From: Candidatus Thorarchaeota archaeon
GTDB lineage: Archaea > Asgardarchaeota > Thorarchaeia > Thorarchaeales > Thorarchaeaceae
Assembly: GCA_004524595.1 (NCBI GenBank)
Contig: SDOA01000017.1
Coordinates: 1-46,305, forward strand
Length of the DNA: 46,305 nt
Reading direction: 5' to 3'
The position numbers and the translations under genes were made by a program. Each line of letters opens with the position of its first letter. The first letter of the stretch is position 1. Positions 34,341-43,567 of the stretch are shown here, in pieces. A model generated the notes under the pieces. The model was not told where the DNA came from, ran no database searches, and worked only from the letters and a program-made list of their open reading frames with translations.

Positions 34341-36917
34341 ATGTGCGCTAGAAAGATTGTCATTGTAATTACCTTGAGTCTCTTAATTGCAGTCCTTCCA
34401 TTATTTGCTATAGATGATTCAAATCCCACTACTATGTCGAACATAGGAGTCAATAATTCTTCAACTAATAAAATCATCATTGGAGTTCCGGAGTTCATTA
34501 ATTCTGAGGCACAAGATGATTATGTCAATGCTGTCACAACTAAAACCTATGGAGACCACACAAACTACCCACCAGACGGAATGGGTCAAGATAACGGAGG
34601 GACAATTGGAGATAGGACAACTCTAACAGAAGTACAATATACAGGCAGTAACTGGAGTGAAAAACTCAGGCAGGATATATTTACAGGAACACCATCTGAT
34701 TGGTATATATCAAACCCGGGCATTACCTACGGAGGTGGGTACTTCAGAGATGATAGTTCATTTGGATTTGGTTGGATTTATTGCAAGAATATTGATCTTA
34801 GTGCTGCAAATTGTGCGGAAGTAAGATTTTCACTGAATATTGCTGGAGAATGGGTGGGGGAGATGGGAGTTGTGAGTGTATATTTTTGGGATTCTAATGA
34901 TTGGCAGAAAATTGCAGAGTTAGTTGATGGAGAAGAGGAAGTGCAGACAATAAGCTCAACATCATCAGCATATTTTGTCTCAGATTTCAAAGTAAGAGTA
35001 GAATATGGTTTTGGGGGTGAAGAATGGTTTCGTGCAAACAATTGGGTTATTGAGGCCAGATACACCTATCAGTACCATGCTTTCCAATCTGTGTATCGAT
35101 TTGACAATGTGGTTCACGATGAATATACTATTGAAAATCTAGTAGTTGATTTTGCAGATGGTTCTTCATCTACAGAAAATATTGAGTTTCGCTTTGCCGC
35201 AGGAGATACAACACCAGATAATTTAGTTTATACATCAAATGGTGAAGATGACTTTGTGGTCAGTGTCACAGATTATCTTATAGGACCTACTTGCTATATA
35301 GAGATTCGTGATACAAATCGATCAAGTAGTGATAGTACAGCAGATGTATGGAAAATCGATAGACTCTATCTTCATCTTGACATCCCCTCTCCTGCGTGGG
35401 TGATATTGGGAGAGAATCAATTTTTAGAGTTTCCGCAGGAATTTCAATATGTGCTAGAAGCATCAACTCCTGCAGGATTGGGTCTTTGGTGGCTCAATGA
35501 CACTACATACTTCTCAATTAATCAATTTGGACAAATAACAAACTCAACATTATTGCAGGTTGGCAGTTATGGTTTACAGGTTTTTGTGAATGATACTTGG
35601 GGAAGAACAATAGATTCGACCTTCACCGTAATTGTCCAAGATACAATAGATCCGATTTGGATTGTTTCACCAGAGAATCAACTAGTGGAATATGGAGAAT
35701 TTTTCGTCTACAGTCTCTCAGCATATGATGCTGCTGGAATAGGCAGTTGGATACTCAATGAAACAGATCATTTTAGCATTGATTCAGAAGGTACAATACG
35801 TAACAATACTCTGCTCGAAGAGAGAATTTTTGCAGTTAATGTAACTGTAGCAGATATGAATGGTAATGCCATCAGTGAATCATTCAAAGTGAATGTAAGC
35901 GACACAATCACGCCTGAATGGGTTGTAATGCCTGAAAATCAGACTCTAGAGTATGGATACACATTCGTTTACCCACTGAGTGCATCAGACATTGCAGGAT
36001 TGCATACTTGGTGGATTAGTGATGGGACAAACTTTAGAATTGACAACAAAGGTGTAATTGAAAACAATACCATTCTTGCAGTCAATACATATGGACTACA
36101 TATTTACTTGAATGATACTCACGGGAATATTTTAACTGGATTCATCGAAATAATTGTCAATGATACAATCCCACCAGAATGGATAACATATCCAGAGAAT
36201 AAGACAATTGAGTTTGGAAATATGTTCCAATATCAACTTCAAGTGTATGATCTCGCAGCTCCGTTAGGTTGGTGGATGAATGATACTGTTAATTTCCAGA
36301 TAGACTCAAACGGGTTCATTTCATCAAAGACAGTCTTGAATGTCGGGAATTACACGATACAGATCAACGTGACAGATCAACATGGACTCCATGCAAGTGT
36401 AATTATCATTATTGAGGTCGATGACACTACAAATCCAGAATGGACAATGATACCAGAAATCCAAGAACTAGAATTCGGTGAACAGCTCGCACTTCAGTTA
36501 TACGCCACAGATCTCTCTGAAATTGGGCAGTGGTCAGTCAACGATACAACTAGGTTCCAAATCACAAACGAAGGTTTCCTGACTAGTCTGGGAAATCTTG
36601 CATCAGGATGGTATTATATTAAGGTCACAGTCATGGATACACAGGGGAATCCATCGTCAATAGTTGTGAAGATTTTCGTGAAATTACCAACCACCATTAC
36701 TGCTACCACAGAACCACCCAGTCCGCTTCTCTTAATTTTAGCCATATCAGGGATAGGAATAGGAACGGTAGTTCTTTTTGCCTCTGTTAGAACATGGAGA
36801 ACTGTAAGGCTAGAGAGGATAAAACAACTTGAAGAAAGTAAGGGCGATGTTGACAAAGCTCTTGAGTACTTAGATTCTATAAAGCCTAACAAGAAAGATG
36901 AGTCTGGAGAGATATAG
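34341..36917 (+). CDS. Cell-surface protein with five 87-residue repeats and a membrane anchor
   Basis: An 858-residue surface protein. A signal peptide (about 1-24) precedes a ~330-residue N-terminal region with two beta-sandwich-like parts. Five repeats follow from residue 351, each exactly 87 residues, of the form 'P-W-ENQ-(E)FGE-F-Y-L-A-D-GIG-WW-NDT-F-I-G-I...V.D'. Each resembles a cadherin-like or bacterial Ig-like domain, and most carry an NDT or NET sequon for N-glycosylation. A TTIT-TEPP linker, one TM helix (about 794-818) and a Lys-rich cytosolic tail with a helix end the protein. It looks like an adhesin or S-layer-associated protein. ATG start; a TATA-like stretch overlaps the preceding terminator's T-run. 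Confidence 0.85.
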   Translation: MCARKIVIVITLSLLIAVLPLFAIDDSNPTTMSNIGVNNSSTNKIIIGVPEFINSEAQDDYVNAVTTKTYGDHTNYPPDGMGQDNGGTIGDRTTLTEVQYTGSNWSEKLRQDIFTGTPSDWYISNPGITYGGGYFRDDSSFGFGWIYCKNIDLSAANCAEVRFSLNIAGEWVGEMGVVSVYFWDSNDWQKIAELVDGEEEVQTISSTSSAYFVSDFKVRVEYGFGGEEWFRANNWVIEARYTYQYHAFQSVYRFDNVVHDEYTIENLVVDFADGSSSTENIEFRFAAGDTTPDNLVYTSNGEDDFVVSVTDYLIGPTCYIEIRDTNRSSSDSTADVWKIDRLYLHLDIPSPAWVILGENQFLEFPQEFQYVLEASTPAGLGLWWLNDTTYFSINQFGQITNSTLLQVGSYGLQVFVNDTWGRTIDSTFTVIVQDTIDPIWIVSPENQLVEYGEFFVYSLSAYDAAGIGSWILNETDHFSIDSEGTIRNNTLLEERIFAVNVTVADMNGNAISESFKVNVSDTITPEWVVMPENQTLEYGYTFVYPLSASDIAGLHTWWISDGTNFRIDNKGVIENNTILAVNTYGLHIYLNDTHGNILTGFIEIIVNDTIPPEWITYPENKTIEFGNMFQYQLQVYDLAAPLGWWMNDTVNFQIDSNGFISSKTVLNVGNYTIQINVTDQHGLHASVIIIIEVDDTTNPEWTMIPEIQELEFGEQLALQLYATDLSEIGQWSVNDTTRFQITNEGFLTSLGNLASGWYYIKVTVMDTQGNPSSIVVKIFVKLPTTITATTEPPSPLLLILAISGIGIGTVVLFASVRTWRTVRLERIKQLEESKGDVDKALEYLDSIKPNKKDESGEI
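35391..36695 (+). repeat. Five tandem 261-bp repeats encoding Ig-like/cadherin-like domains
   Basis: Starts at 35391, 35652, 35913, 36174 and 36435, so every unit is exactly 261 bases. Protein similarity between units is clear, while the DNA has diverged, which suggests old duplications kept in length register. Confidence 0.85.
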
Positions 36918-36977
36918 GATCTAATCACACTTTTGTGGGTTCGTTCAAGATTTCTATCCAGTTATAGCAATCATTAG

Positions 36978-38198
36978 TTATAACCAATGAAATGCCTTTT
37001 TCCATGTTACACTAGAACCTGAGTAAGGATTAAGATATAATGTCTGATAGAATCGTGCTAGCTCATCATTTTCAACAGCCTTCTTAAATGTGGGTAGTAC
37101 AAAATCCGTTCTTCCAAAGAAATAAGTAAAGACATATGGCGCCCAGAAATTAGGACGACCATCAGGTAGTGTAGGTGCAATGAATGCAATCGATGACTTT
37201 GCAGATTTTTGGTTTCTATACCCACGCTCATACATATACTCCACTGCATCATCGATGCTTTTTCTCTCTTCATTAAGCATGATAGCAGCATTGATACTCG
37301 TCATCCTTCTAAGAGTATAGAGAGCGTCAGCAATTTCGATATGTGGGTTTTCATCGATAACACTGAGGAATTCTTTCGCAGTATCTGCAGTGCCTTCAGA
37401 AATAACACATCTTCCTGTGTGTAAAGGTACTACTGAGAGCTCAAGGTCACCATGTTCAAGATAATAGTTCTCGCGCCATAGATTGGATACATGATGCTCG
37501 TACTCGTGATAGATAACTCCTTGCAGGGTATTTTTGTTAAATGTGACATCAAGATTGAACTGATTAAGTGACTTGAATCCCTTCTGATACCAATTGTAAC
37601 CACTCCATGGAGCTCCAGTAACAGTCTGGTATTCTACACCATTATCAGTGACGGTGGTTCCCATTAATGAGAAAATCTTGCTCTTGAATAACTGTCCGAC
37701 TTCGACAGCTTTTGTTTGAAGCTCATTCTCAACTAGGTTCTTCAATTCAAGTCCCGTTATTTCGCCTTCTTTTGTAAATCGCTCTACACGATCGCGTAAT
37801 TCACCACCAGGATAGTTTGCCAAGGCTTCGTCAAGTAACAAAATCATTTCATCAATTGTAGACTCAGAGAATTGTTTGGTAGGAATATGGAAGAGCCCAT
37901 GTACTAGATCACCATAAGACATCTGTTTTCCATTAAGCCATTCTACGACGAGCTTCATTGAATGACATTCGCCAAGTAGATGTTCACCTCGAATTGGGTC
38001 TGTAATCTCATGCTTCACAGAATCGATGAGGTTTTCAATCTCAATCACTAGTTCCTCAGGACTCTTCTCTTTTGACTGATATTCTGGATTAAGAGGTTCT
38101 GGTCCAAAATAGGCATCAACAAAACTTGTTCCAGTTTTTTCTTGTGTGAAATTCGAAACCTCGCCACACAGACGAACATATTTCTCTGATACGTCCAT
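36978..38198 (-). CDS. HExxH metallopeptidase-like protein
   Basis: A 406-residue soluble protein. The zinc-binding motif is His231-Glu-Tyr-Glu-His235 (in HEYEHHV), with a candidate third ligand Glu268 in SEGTAD, 33 residues on, as in gluzincins. The surrounding sequence is helical ('GVIYHEYEHHVSNLW'), and the protein lacks a signal peptide, so it should act in the cytosol. It does not match thermolysin or M32 well; a distant relation to M32- or DUF885-type peptidases is possible. The ATG at 38198 is preferred to a TTG three codons earlier. Confidence 0.7.
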   Translation of the reverse strand: MDVSEKYVRLCGEVSNFTQEKTGTSFVDAYFGPEPLNPEYQSKEKSPEELVIEIENLIDSVKHEITDPIRGEHLLGECHSMKLVVEWLNGKQMSYGDLVHGLFHIPTKQFSESTIDEMILLLDEALANYPGGELRDRVERFTKEGEITGLELKNLVENELQTKAVEVGQLFKSKIFSLMGTTVTDNGVEYQTVTGAPWSGYNWYQKGFKSLNQFNLDVTFNKNTLQGVIYHEYEHHVSNLWRENYYLEHGDLELSVVPLHTGRCVISEGTADTAKEFLSVIDENPHIEIADALYTLRRMTSINAAIMLNEERKSIDDAVEYMYERGYRNQKSAKSSIAFIAPTLPDGRPNFWAPYVFTYFFGRTDFVLPTFKKAVENDELARFYQTLYLNPYSGSSVTWKKAFHWL

Positions 38199-38294
38199 TT
38201 CTACCAATTATTGATTTTTTAATAGTCCTTTAGTACTTACCTCTTGACAGCATCTTTTTTAGAGAATTTGATTCACATCTGATAGGGATTTTTG

Positions 38295-38666
38295 ATGCCA
38301 AAAAAGAAGAAGGGCTCAAATTCAAAGATACTTGTTGCTGTTCTAATTATTGCTCTAGTTGCATGTGCAGTTGTCATCTATCATGATGGCTTAGTTGGCG
38401 TGACTCCAATTGACGATATTAATGATTTTGATATTGACGATGGGACTGCTGTCACTGTCAAGGGCAGGATTACGAATATTGAAACCATAACAAACTGGGT
38501 GATTATTAATGATGGTTCTGGATCAATAGGTTTTGAATGGGGATTTGCAGATGATTTGGAAGAGAATACTGTTGTAGTTGTAAGAGGTGTAGTTAAAACT
38601 ACATTAATTGTGATTCGATATATTTCTGATGTTACATCAGTACAGCCAATCTGGTTGTTTGCTTAG
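38295..38666 (+). CDS. Membrane-anchored OB-fold-like protein, 123 aa
   Basis: A basic KKKKGS N-terminus, one TM helix (about 10-29), then a ~90-residue domain of alternating strands ('GTAVTVKGRITNIETITNWVIINDG', 'NTVVVVRGVV'). This strand order and 'GxxV.VKG.I..I' pattern are typical of OB-fold nucleic-acid- or ligand-binding domains, such as the bOB-type cytochrome maturation and tRNA-type OB families. A GGGA precedes the ATG. It lies alone between two minus-strand genes. Confidence 0.65.
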   Translation: MPKKKKGSNSKILVAVLIIALVACAVVIYHDGLVGVTPIDDINDFDIDDGTAVTVKGRITNIETITNWVIINDGSGSIGFEWGFADDLEENTVVVVRGVVKTTLIVIRYISDVTSVQPIWLFA

Positions 38667-38694
38667 GCAATTGTTGCGACGCGTCAACGTGCCT

Positions 38695-39450
38695 TTAGGT
38701 ATTCAATGGTGTATTCAAAAAAACTTTCTCAGCACCATCTTTCTGACATAGTGTTATGATAACACTCTCATCCATTATTTCAATTCGTGAATGTAACTGT
38801 GTCATTGCACCACGTACTCGTTTAGAGAGCAGAGTGCCTGTACTACAGAGTAGGATATCGCCTAGTTTCCAAATCCAAGGAACATGACGATGACCGTTTA
38901 ATACTATAGAACATCTTGCACTATCAAGAACAGCAAGTACATCTCCAGCATCCTCAACCACATTCTGTTCTCTACCTGTGTGAGGTACTGGAACAAGATG
39001 ATGATGCAAAGCAAAGATTCGTACTTTGTCTTTGGATTTATTGAAGAAGTCTTTAATCTCATTATACTTTACTCTGCCAACATGACCTGCGTCATTGTCA
39101 GGCTCAGCACTGTCTGCAGCATAGAGAGCAATGTTCTCATCTTCATATTTTTTAAATCGTTCTCCAAAGAACTCCTCGAAGATGGCTGACCCATAATTCC
39201 TCTCGTCATGATTCCCCGGAATGATCACACTTGGTACGGAGAATCCATCAAAGGCAGATGCGACACCTTCATACTCTTCACGAAGCCCTTCAGTAGTCAA
39301 ATCTCCTGTGACAACAACAAGGGCTGAAGATGTATCTTTTGCTTTCTTTTCAATTCGATTTAACACACTGTGAAGATCATTTATGGAAACTCCATCTTCT
39401 CCAATATGAATATCGCTCAGATGGAAGATCGTAGTTCGTGGAGAGGGCAT
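38695..39450 (-). CDS. Calcineurin-like metallophosphoesterase
   Basis: A 251-residue two-metal phosphoesterase with the full motif set: DIHIG (D-x-H), VTGDLT (G-D), PGNHDE (G-N-H-D/E), HHHLVP and NGHRHVP (G-H-x-H). Homologs hydrolyse phosphoesters such as cyclic nucleotides, Nudix-type substrates or nucleic acids with Mn2+ or Fe2+; here the substrate is unknown. The ATG abuts the stop of the CHSA-tailed membrane protein (TAG-ATG), so it is coupled to it. An alternative role in envelope lipid or nucleotide turnover is speculation. Confidence 0.9.
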   Translation of the reverse strand: MPSPRTTIFHLSDIHIGEDGVSINDLHSVLNRIEKKAKDTSSALVVVTGDLTTEGLREEYEGVASAFDGFSVPSVIIPGNHDERNYGSAIFEEFFGERFKKYEDENIALYAADSAEPDNDAGHVGRVKYNEIKDFFNKSKDKVRIFALHHHLVPVPHTGREQNVVEDAGDVLAVLDSARCSIVLNGHRHVPWIWKLGDILLCSTGTLLSKRVRGAMTQLHSRIEIMDESVIITLCQKDGAEKVFLNTPLNT

Positions 39451-41583
39451 CTATCTGAATCCTCCCGAGACGCAAGCACTGTGACAGGCACTATGGCATG
39501 CACTATGGCATACACAGGCACTATGGCATGCACTGTGACAGGCACTATGACAGGCATCATGGGACACGCAGGCACTATGACAGGCATCGTGCGACACACA
39601 TCTACTTGTTCCTTCAATGAGAGGTTTCAATGGTTGCGTAATTATCTCGCCAACATTTTGAACGACACTGCCAATTGTCTTGGTCACGTTACTCATTATC
39701 TGGCCAGTTGTTTTTGCAACATCTCCGACAACTCTGCCAACACTGGATATTGCATTCCCTGTTGCTTCTGATAGACCAACAAACCAATCCGGAACTTGAG
39801 GTGGTGCAATTCCAGGTGAAGGTTTCGTGAATACTCGGCTAATCTCAGTATCATGACGCGGATGCATATAGAGCCAATACCATGCCCAACTATCATGATA
39901 ACGTCGATTGAAGTAATAATCCACTCGCCCATCAAGCGTAGGATTACGCTCTAAGTCATCCCAAGCCCCTTCAACCATCTCATCGTGATGTGTCTTTGTA
40001 GCTTCAAAATCAGCATCCCACGACCTTGTCTGTACTTTCTCGGCAATCTCATCTAGCATCTCGTCAATTTTAGTTGGGTCCAATTCATTATCAATGATAG
40101 CTTTTACAAACAATTCTTCGTAGTACGTGAGATCATCAAATTGAAGTCCAGTGATTGACAGTTTTAGAGGATCTGTTGATATTACACGAATTGCTCCTTT
40201 CTTGACACATGACATGAGAATCATTGAAACCAGTTTCTGGCGTGTTGTATTTACGAAGAATGCAGATTCTATAGGATCCAATTCAGCGACTGTTCCAGGA
40301 GTACCAAATGTCTGAATCGATATCTCTGGTGATTCATATTGATAGGTGGTATCATCTACAGACCATTTCGCACCATAGGATCGTGTCACCTTCTTGTATC
40401 CGTAATAAACAACTCCAATAGCTAAGAATCCTGTGATTCCGAAGAACAGTTGAATTGGATTAATTAATGGTGGTATGTACTCTTGTACATAGATATCGCA
40501 TGTGAAGCTCTTCCATTCGGTCGTATTCAGATTTGATGCAGATATCAGAAATCCAATCGTTAAAATGTCAGGTAGATTATCAGGCGTGAATGAATAAACG
40601 AGGTACCAAACTTCACCACCACCAAGAGAGCCAATATATGTCGTGGCAGTCCCACTAACAAGAGTTAGATTTTCCGGGATAGACATTGTCACTGTAACAC
40701 CTTCAAGGTCACTATCTCCCCAATTGTAGACCGCTAATTCCAAGTCAAATACCTGATTTGCTTTTGCATTGACATATGAGACCATACTATGACCTAAAGC
40801 ACCGGGTATAAGATATGGTGCATAGATACTCCAGTTAGTATAGTGAAAAACTCTGAACTTGTCATGTACATCCAAGTCAGAGTGAGACATACTAACTGTG
40901 AAATTGCGGGGGCTATACTCAGAAACATAGGGATATGCGAGAAGATTTGTTTCATCAAATTCGTATAGGGATGAATCCTGCCATAATCCCTGATTTTCAT
41001 CCTCGACATACCCAGCTGCTTCAGCACCTTCTATTGTAACTCCATGACTAGGTTCAATCCATGCAGGATCCATTACTACTGGATAAATGACTTGGACAGA
41101 TTCAAAATCAACCTCAATAGACCATTGTACTGGAGCCCAGTTAAAAACGCCCAAATCACCATATATGCTTGAGGTTGTTTTCTCAATTACACGGTTTGTA
41201 CTGAAGTACCCAAATACAATTAAGACTTCTTCACCATTTGGAGTTCGGGGAGTCCAATCAAGCCCATAACCACCTGTCTTTTCAGAAACAAGAAGATTAT
41301 ACCTATTTCCACCCCACTCAGCATATGCCCGATCTGCATCATAAATTGTAGTTTCTTGAATTCCGAGAAGATCAAAACCACCTAAACCGTCACTTGTTGC
41401 TGTGAAAGTAATAAAATACGTGACATTGATCCTTCCATTTAACAATACAACAACATCAACATAAACACTATTCAGAATTGGATCAGAAGCAGGAATCGCT
41501 TCAGCTTGTTCTGCAGATGTGTACGGTATCAAACTCAAAACGAGTATGACAGAAAGGAGGAGAACCCCAATCTTTAATCTCAA
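39451..41583 (-). CDS. DUF2207-like membrane protein with C-terminal Cys-His-Ser-Ala repeat tail
   Basis: A 710-residue protein with a signal peptide (about 1-24), an extracellular beta-rich domain (about 30-220) resembling DUF2207, a second beta-domain like those of surface proteins (about 265-365), one TM helix (about 376-395) and a cytosolic alpha-rich region with 'YYEELFVKAIIDNE' and a helical segment. The last 49 residues hold 11 Cys and 9 His, built from CHSA and CVSHDA units ending in CVSGGFR. DUF2207 proteins often end in Gly- or Cys-rich low-complexity tails. The dense Cys/His could bind metal. TTG start with GAGGGT 6 nt upstream. It is the middle gene of a tight operon: 23 nt after the upstream gene, and fused stop-start with the phosphoesterase. 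Confidence 0.75.
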   Translation of the reverse strand: MRLKIGVLLLSVILVLSLIPYTSAEQAEAIPASDPILNSVYVDVVVLLNGRINVTYFITFTATSDGLGGFDLLGIQETTIYDADRAYAEWGGNRYNLLVSEKTGGYGLDWTPRTPNGEEVLIVFGYFSTNRVIEKTTSSIYGDLGVFNWAPVQWSIEVDFESVQVIYPVVMDPAWIEPSHGVTIEGAEAAGYVEDENQGLWQDSSLYEFDETNLLAYPYVSEYSPRNFTVSMSHSDLDVHDKFRVFHYTNWSIYAPYLIPGALGHSMVSYVNAKANQVFDLELAVYNWGDSDLEGVTVTMSIPENLTLVSGTATTYIGSLGGGEVWYLVYSFTPDNLPDILTIGFLISASNLNTTEWKSFTCDIYVQEYIPPLINPIQLFFGITGFLAIGVVYYGYKKVTRSYGAKWSVDDTTYQYESPEISIQTFGTPGTVAELDPIESAFFVNTTRQKLVSMILMSCVKKGAIRVISTDPLKLSITGLQFDDLTYYEELFVKAIIDNELDPTKIDEMLDEIAEKVQTRSWDADFEATKTHHDEMVEGAWDDLERNPTLDGRVDYYFNRRYHDSWAWYWLYMHPRHDTEISRVFTKPSPGIAPPQVPDWFVGLSEATGNAISSVGRVVGDVAKTTGQIMSNVTKTIGSVVQNVGEIITQPLKPLIEGTSRCVSHDACHSACVSHDACHSACHSACHSACVCHSACHSACHSACVSGGFR
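39454..39600 (-). repeat. Short tandem repeats encoding the CHSA/CVSHDA tail
   Basis: The DNA repeats a 12-base unit (encoding CHSA) in several copies interrupted by longer units encoding CVSHDA. Copies are near-identical at the DNA level, including codon choice, which points to recent slippage or duplication. In frame on the minus strand; on the plus strand it forms an unrelated open frame. Confidence 0.8.
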
Positions 41584-41606
41584 TATTTACCCTCGCTTTC
41601 CTAGAT

Positions 41607-42002
41607 TCATTCTTCTTTTCTTGCTCTAATGATTTCAGCTTGCGCCATTGTCAGGTTGGATAAGTCCGCCTTAGCAGCAGCCCAAAGATCAAGATCAGGG
41701 AATTCTTGAATCATTCCTCCCCAGACCAAGTGATAGACTCGTTTTAGAACTAAGCTGGCATCTCCACTTTCTCCCACGTACTCGAAGAAACATTTGATAA
41801 GCGCTGGAGATTGTTCGGACATATTTTCAGGTATCTCTGTTCCAAATCCTGCAAATTCAACGCCAAGCTCACGGAATACATCCATCCTCTCTCGTATTCC
41901 TGCCGCAATAACAGGGAGATCCATGTCATATGCGCTGAAATGCATGATTAGTTTCTTCTTGCTGATTTTACCATAGGGTAATACAATCTCATTCGTGCTC
42001 AT
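41607..42002 (-). CDS. Hypothetical protein, 131 aa, first gene of the DUF2207-like operon
   Basis: A soluble protein with 'YGKISKKKLIMHFSAYDMDLPVIAAGIRER' and helical C-terminal 'SNLTMAQAEIIRARKEE'; the sequence has an alpha/beta feel but no motif I can name. The ATG at 42002 has GGAG 8 nt upstream, better than a GTG three codons earlier. Its stop is 23 nt before the start of the DUF2207-like gene, so it leads that operon. Confidence 0.7.
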   Translation of the reverse strand: MSTNEIVLPYGKISKKKLIMHFSAYDMDLPVIAAGIRERMDVFRELGVEFAGFGTEIPENMSEQSPALIKCFFEYVGESGDASLVLKRVYHLVWGGMIQEFPDLDLWAAAKADLSNLTMAQAEIIRARKEE

Positions 42003-42129
42003 TGTAAACACTCCACGACAATAATATTCTTTTTCTGTACTGGGAGATACTTAAGCCTTTCAGATTAAAGAATCAAATATTTCTAAGCAATCCCAATGCT
42101 TAAGATACACACATCTTATTGTTAAATTG

Positions 42130-43557
42130 ATGCCAACAGACTCTATACCTCAATATGATTATTCACTTGAGGATCTCTCTTGGGTGCCTTCATTTATAGA
42201 AGATGTCAAAGATTACTTCTTTCCTAGACCTGAGGATAATCTCCTCATTCTACGTCCTAACAAGGTAATGCATCTCAATGAAACAGCTATGATGATGTTG
42301 AAACTACTCTTCGATGGTTTGGATATTGATTCAATTGTAAATGCTTTCGTGAAAGCGGGAGCTGAGAAACAGACAGTGTTGAATGATCTTGCAGCCTTTG
42401 TTGATGACCTCAGAAACATGGTCTCAGGTAATCAGAATATCTACACTTACAAGACTGCAAAGATAGTACCATTTGGAACAGGCGAGATAAAATATCCAGT
42501 GCTCAGTGAGATAGCTCTAACCTATCGATGTAATAACGCTTGCAGGTTCTGTTATGCATTCTCACCCTATCGAGAATCAGGTGAGATGACAACGGAGGAG
42601 GTCAAGAGAATCATCGATATGATTGTCGATGATGCTAAAGTCCCGAGTCTATCTTTCACTGGCGGAGAACCTAGTCTTCGAGATGACTTATTCGAGCTTA
42701 TCTCTTACGGTCGTGAGAGAGGGCTCAGGATGAATCTCATCACAAATGGAAGACGATGCAGTAATAAGGAGTTTGTCCAGAAACTTGTTGATGCAGGGCT
42801 TAACAGTGCACAGGTATCTATCGAGGGGCCAAACAGTGAAACACATGATTATATCGTAGGGGTACTAGGAGCATTTGAACAGACAGTACAAGGAGTAAAG
42901 AATCTTCGAGAGACCGATATTTACACTCATTGTAATACTACTATATGTCGTCCTAATGTCGACCACCTAGAAGATTTAGTAGACTTTCTTGCAGATGAAC
43001 TCGAACTGTCTTATTTTAGCATGAACATGGTGATATACACCGGAAGTGCAGCTAAGCTTAGAGATGAGCTGCAGATCAAATATTCGGAGATTGAAGAGAT
43101 AGTCAAACGCGTGAAAAAAAGAGCGAACAAGAAGGGTATTCAATTTGTCTGGTATGCTCCTACTCCAGTGTGTCTCTTCAATCCGATTGCATATGGATTG
43201 GGAGCAAAGAGTTGTGCCTGTTGTGATGGCTTACTCTCAGTAGATGCAGAAGGTGGATTACTACCTTGTTCAAGTTTTAGCGAACCTGTTGGCAACCTGT
43301 TAAAAGATGGTTTTGAGAAGGTTTGGTATAACAGAGCAAGCCAGTTCTGGAGAGCGAAAGATTTTGCCCCAGAAGGTTGTAAGAAATGCGATAAGTTCGA
43401 TTACTGTTATGGAGCATGTCCATTATATTGGGATGTCCATGGTTTCGATGAGATTAAAGAGTTCTGGCCTCAAACCAGTCGTATGAAAGACAAGATTGAC
43501 AAAATTAGACTTGATCTTCGTAGACGAATTCGAGGAGACCAACACGGAATCACGTAA
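42130..43557 (+). CDS. PqqD-radical SAM-SPASM fusion protein
   Basis: A 475-residue fusion. Residues about 25-100 look like a PqqD/RRE domain ('LLILRPNKVMHLNETAMMMLKLL'), which in other systems binds a precursor peptide. Then the radical SAM domain with CNNACRFC (Cys at about 134, 138 and 141) for the 4Fe-4S cluster and GGEP for SAM, then a SPASM-type Cys-rich C-terminus ('CDGLLSVDAEGGLLPCSSF', 'CKKCDKFDYCYGACP') for auxiliary clusters. Such proteins modify peptides (RiPPs) or tetrapyrroles. No precursor peptide is visible nearby. The start is ATG 42130; a TTG one codon earlier is in frame. A weak TATA-like CTTAAGAT sits about 28 bases upstream. Confidence 0.85.
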   Translation: MPTDSIPQYDYSLEDLSWVPSFIEDVKDYFFPRPEDNLLILRPNKVMHLNETAMMMLKLLFDGLDIDSIVNAFVKAGAEKQTVLNDLAAFVDDLRNMVSGNQNIYTYKTAKIVPFGTGEIKYPVLSEIALTYRCNNACRFCYAFSPYRESGEMTTEEVKRIIDMIVDDAKVPSLSFTGGEPSLRDDLFELISYGRERGLRMNLITNGRRCSNKEFVQKLVDAGLNSAQVSIEGPNSETHDYIVGVLGAFEQTVQGVKNLRETDIYTHCNTTICRPNVDHLEDLVDFLADELELSYFSMNMVIYTGSAAKLRDELQIKYSEIEEIVKRVKKRANKKGIQFVWYAPTPVCLFNPIAYGLGAKSCACCDGLLSVDAEGGLLPCSSFSEPVGNLLKDGFEKVWYNRASQFWRAKDFAPEGCKKCDKFDYCYGACPLYWDVHGFDEIKEFWPQTSRMKDKIDKIRLDLRRRIRGDQHGIT

Positions 43558-43567
43558 GAATCTCTGC

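Noticed and set aside
36961..36990. GTTATA...TATAAC inverted repeat after the surface-protein gene
   Set aside because: Only 6 bp, AT-rich and expected by chance; no T-run follows.
39454..39600. Possible CRISPR array or satellite
   Set aside because: Units are 12-18 bases, contiguous, without spacers, and in frame within a coding sequence.
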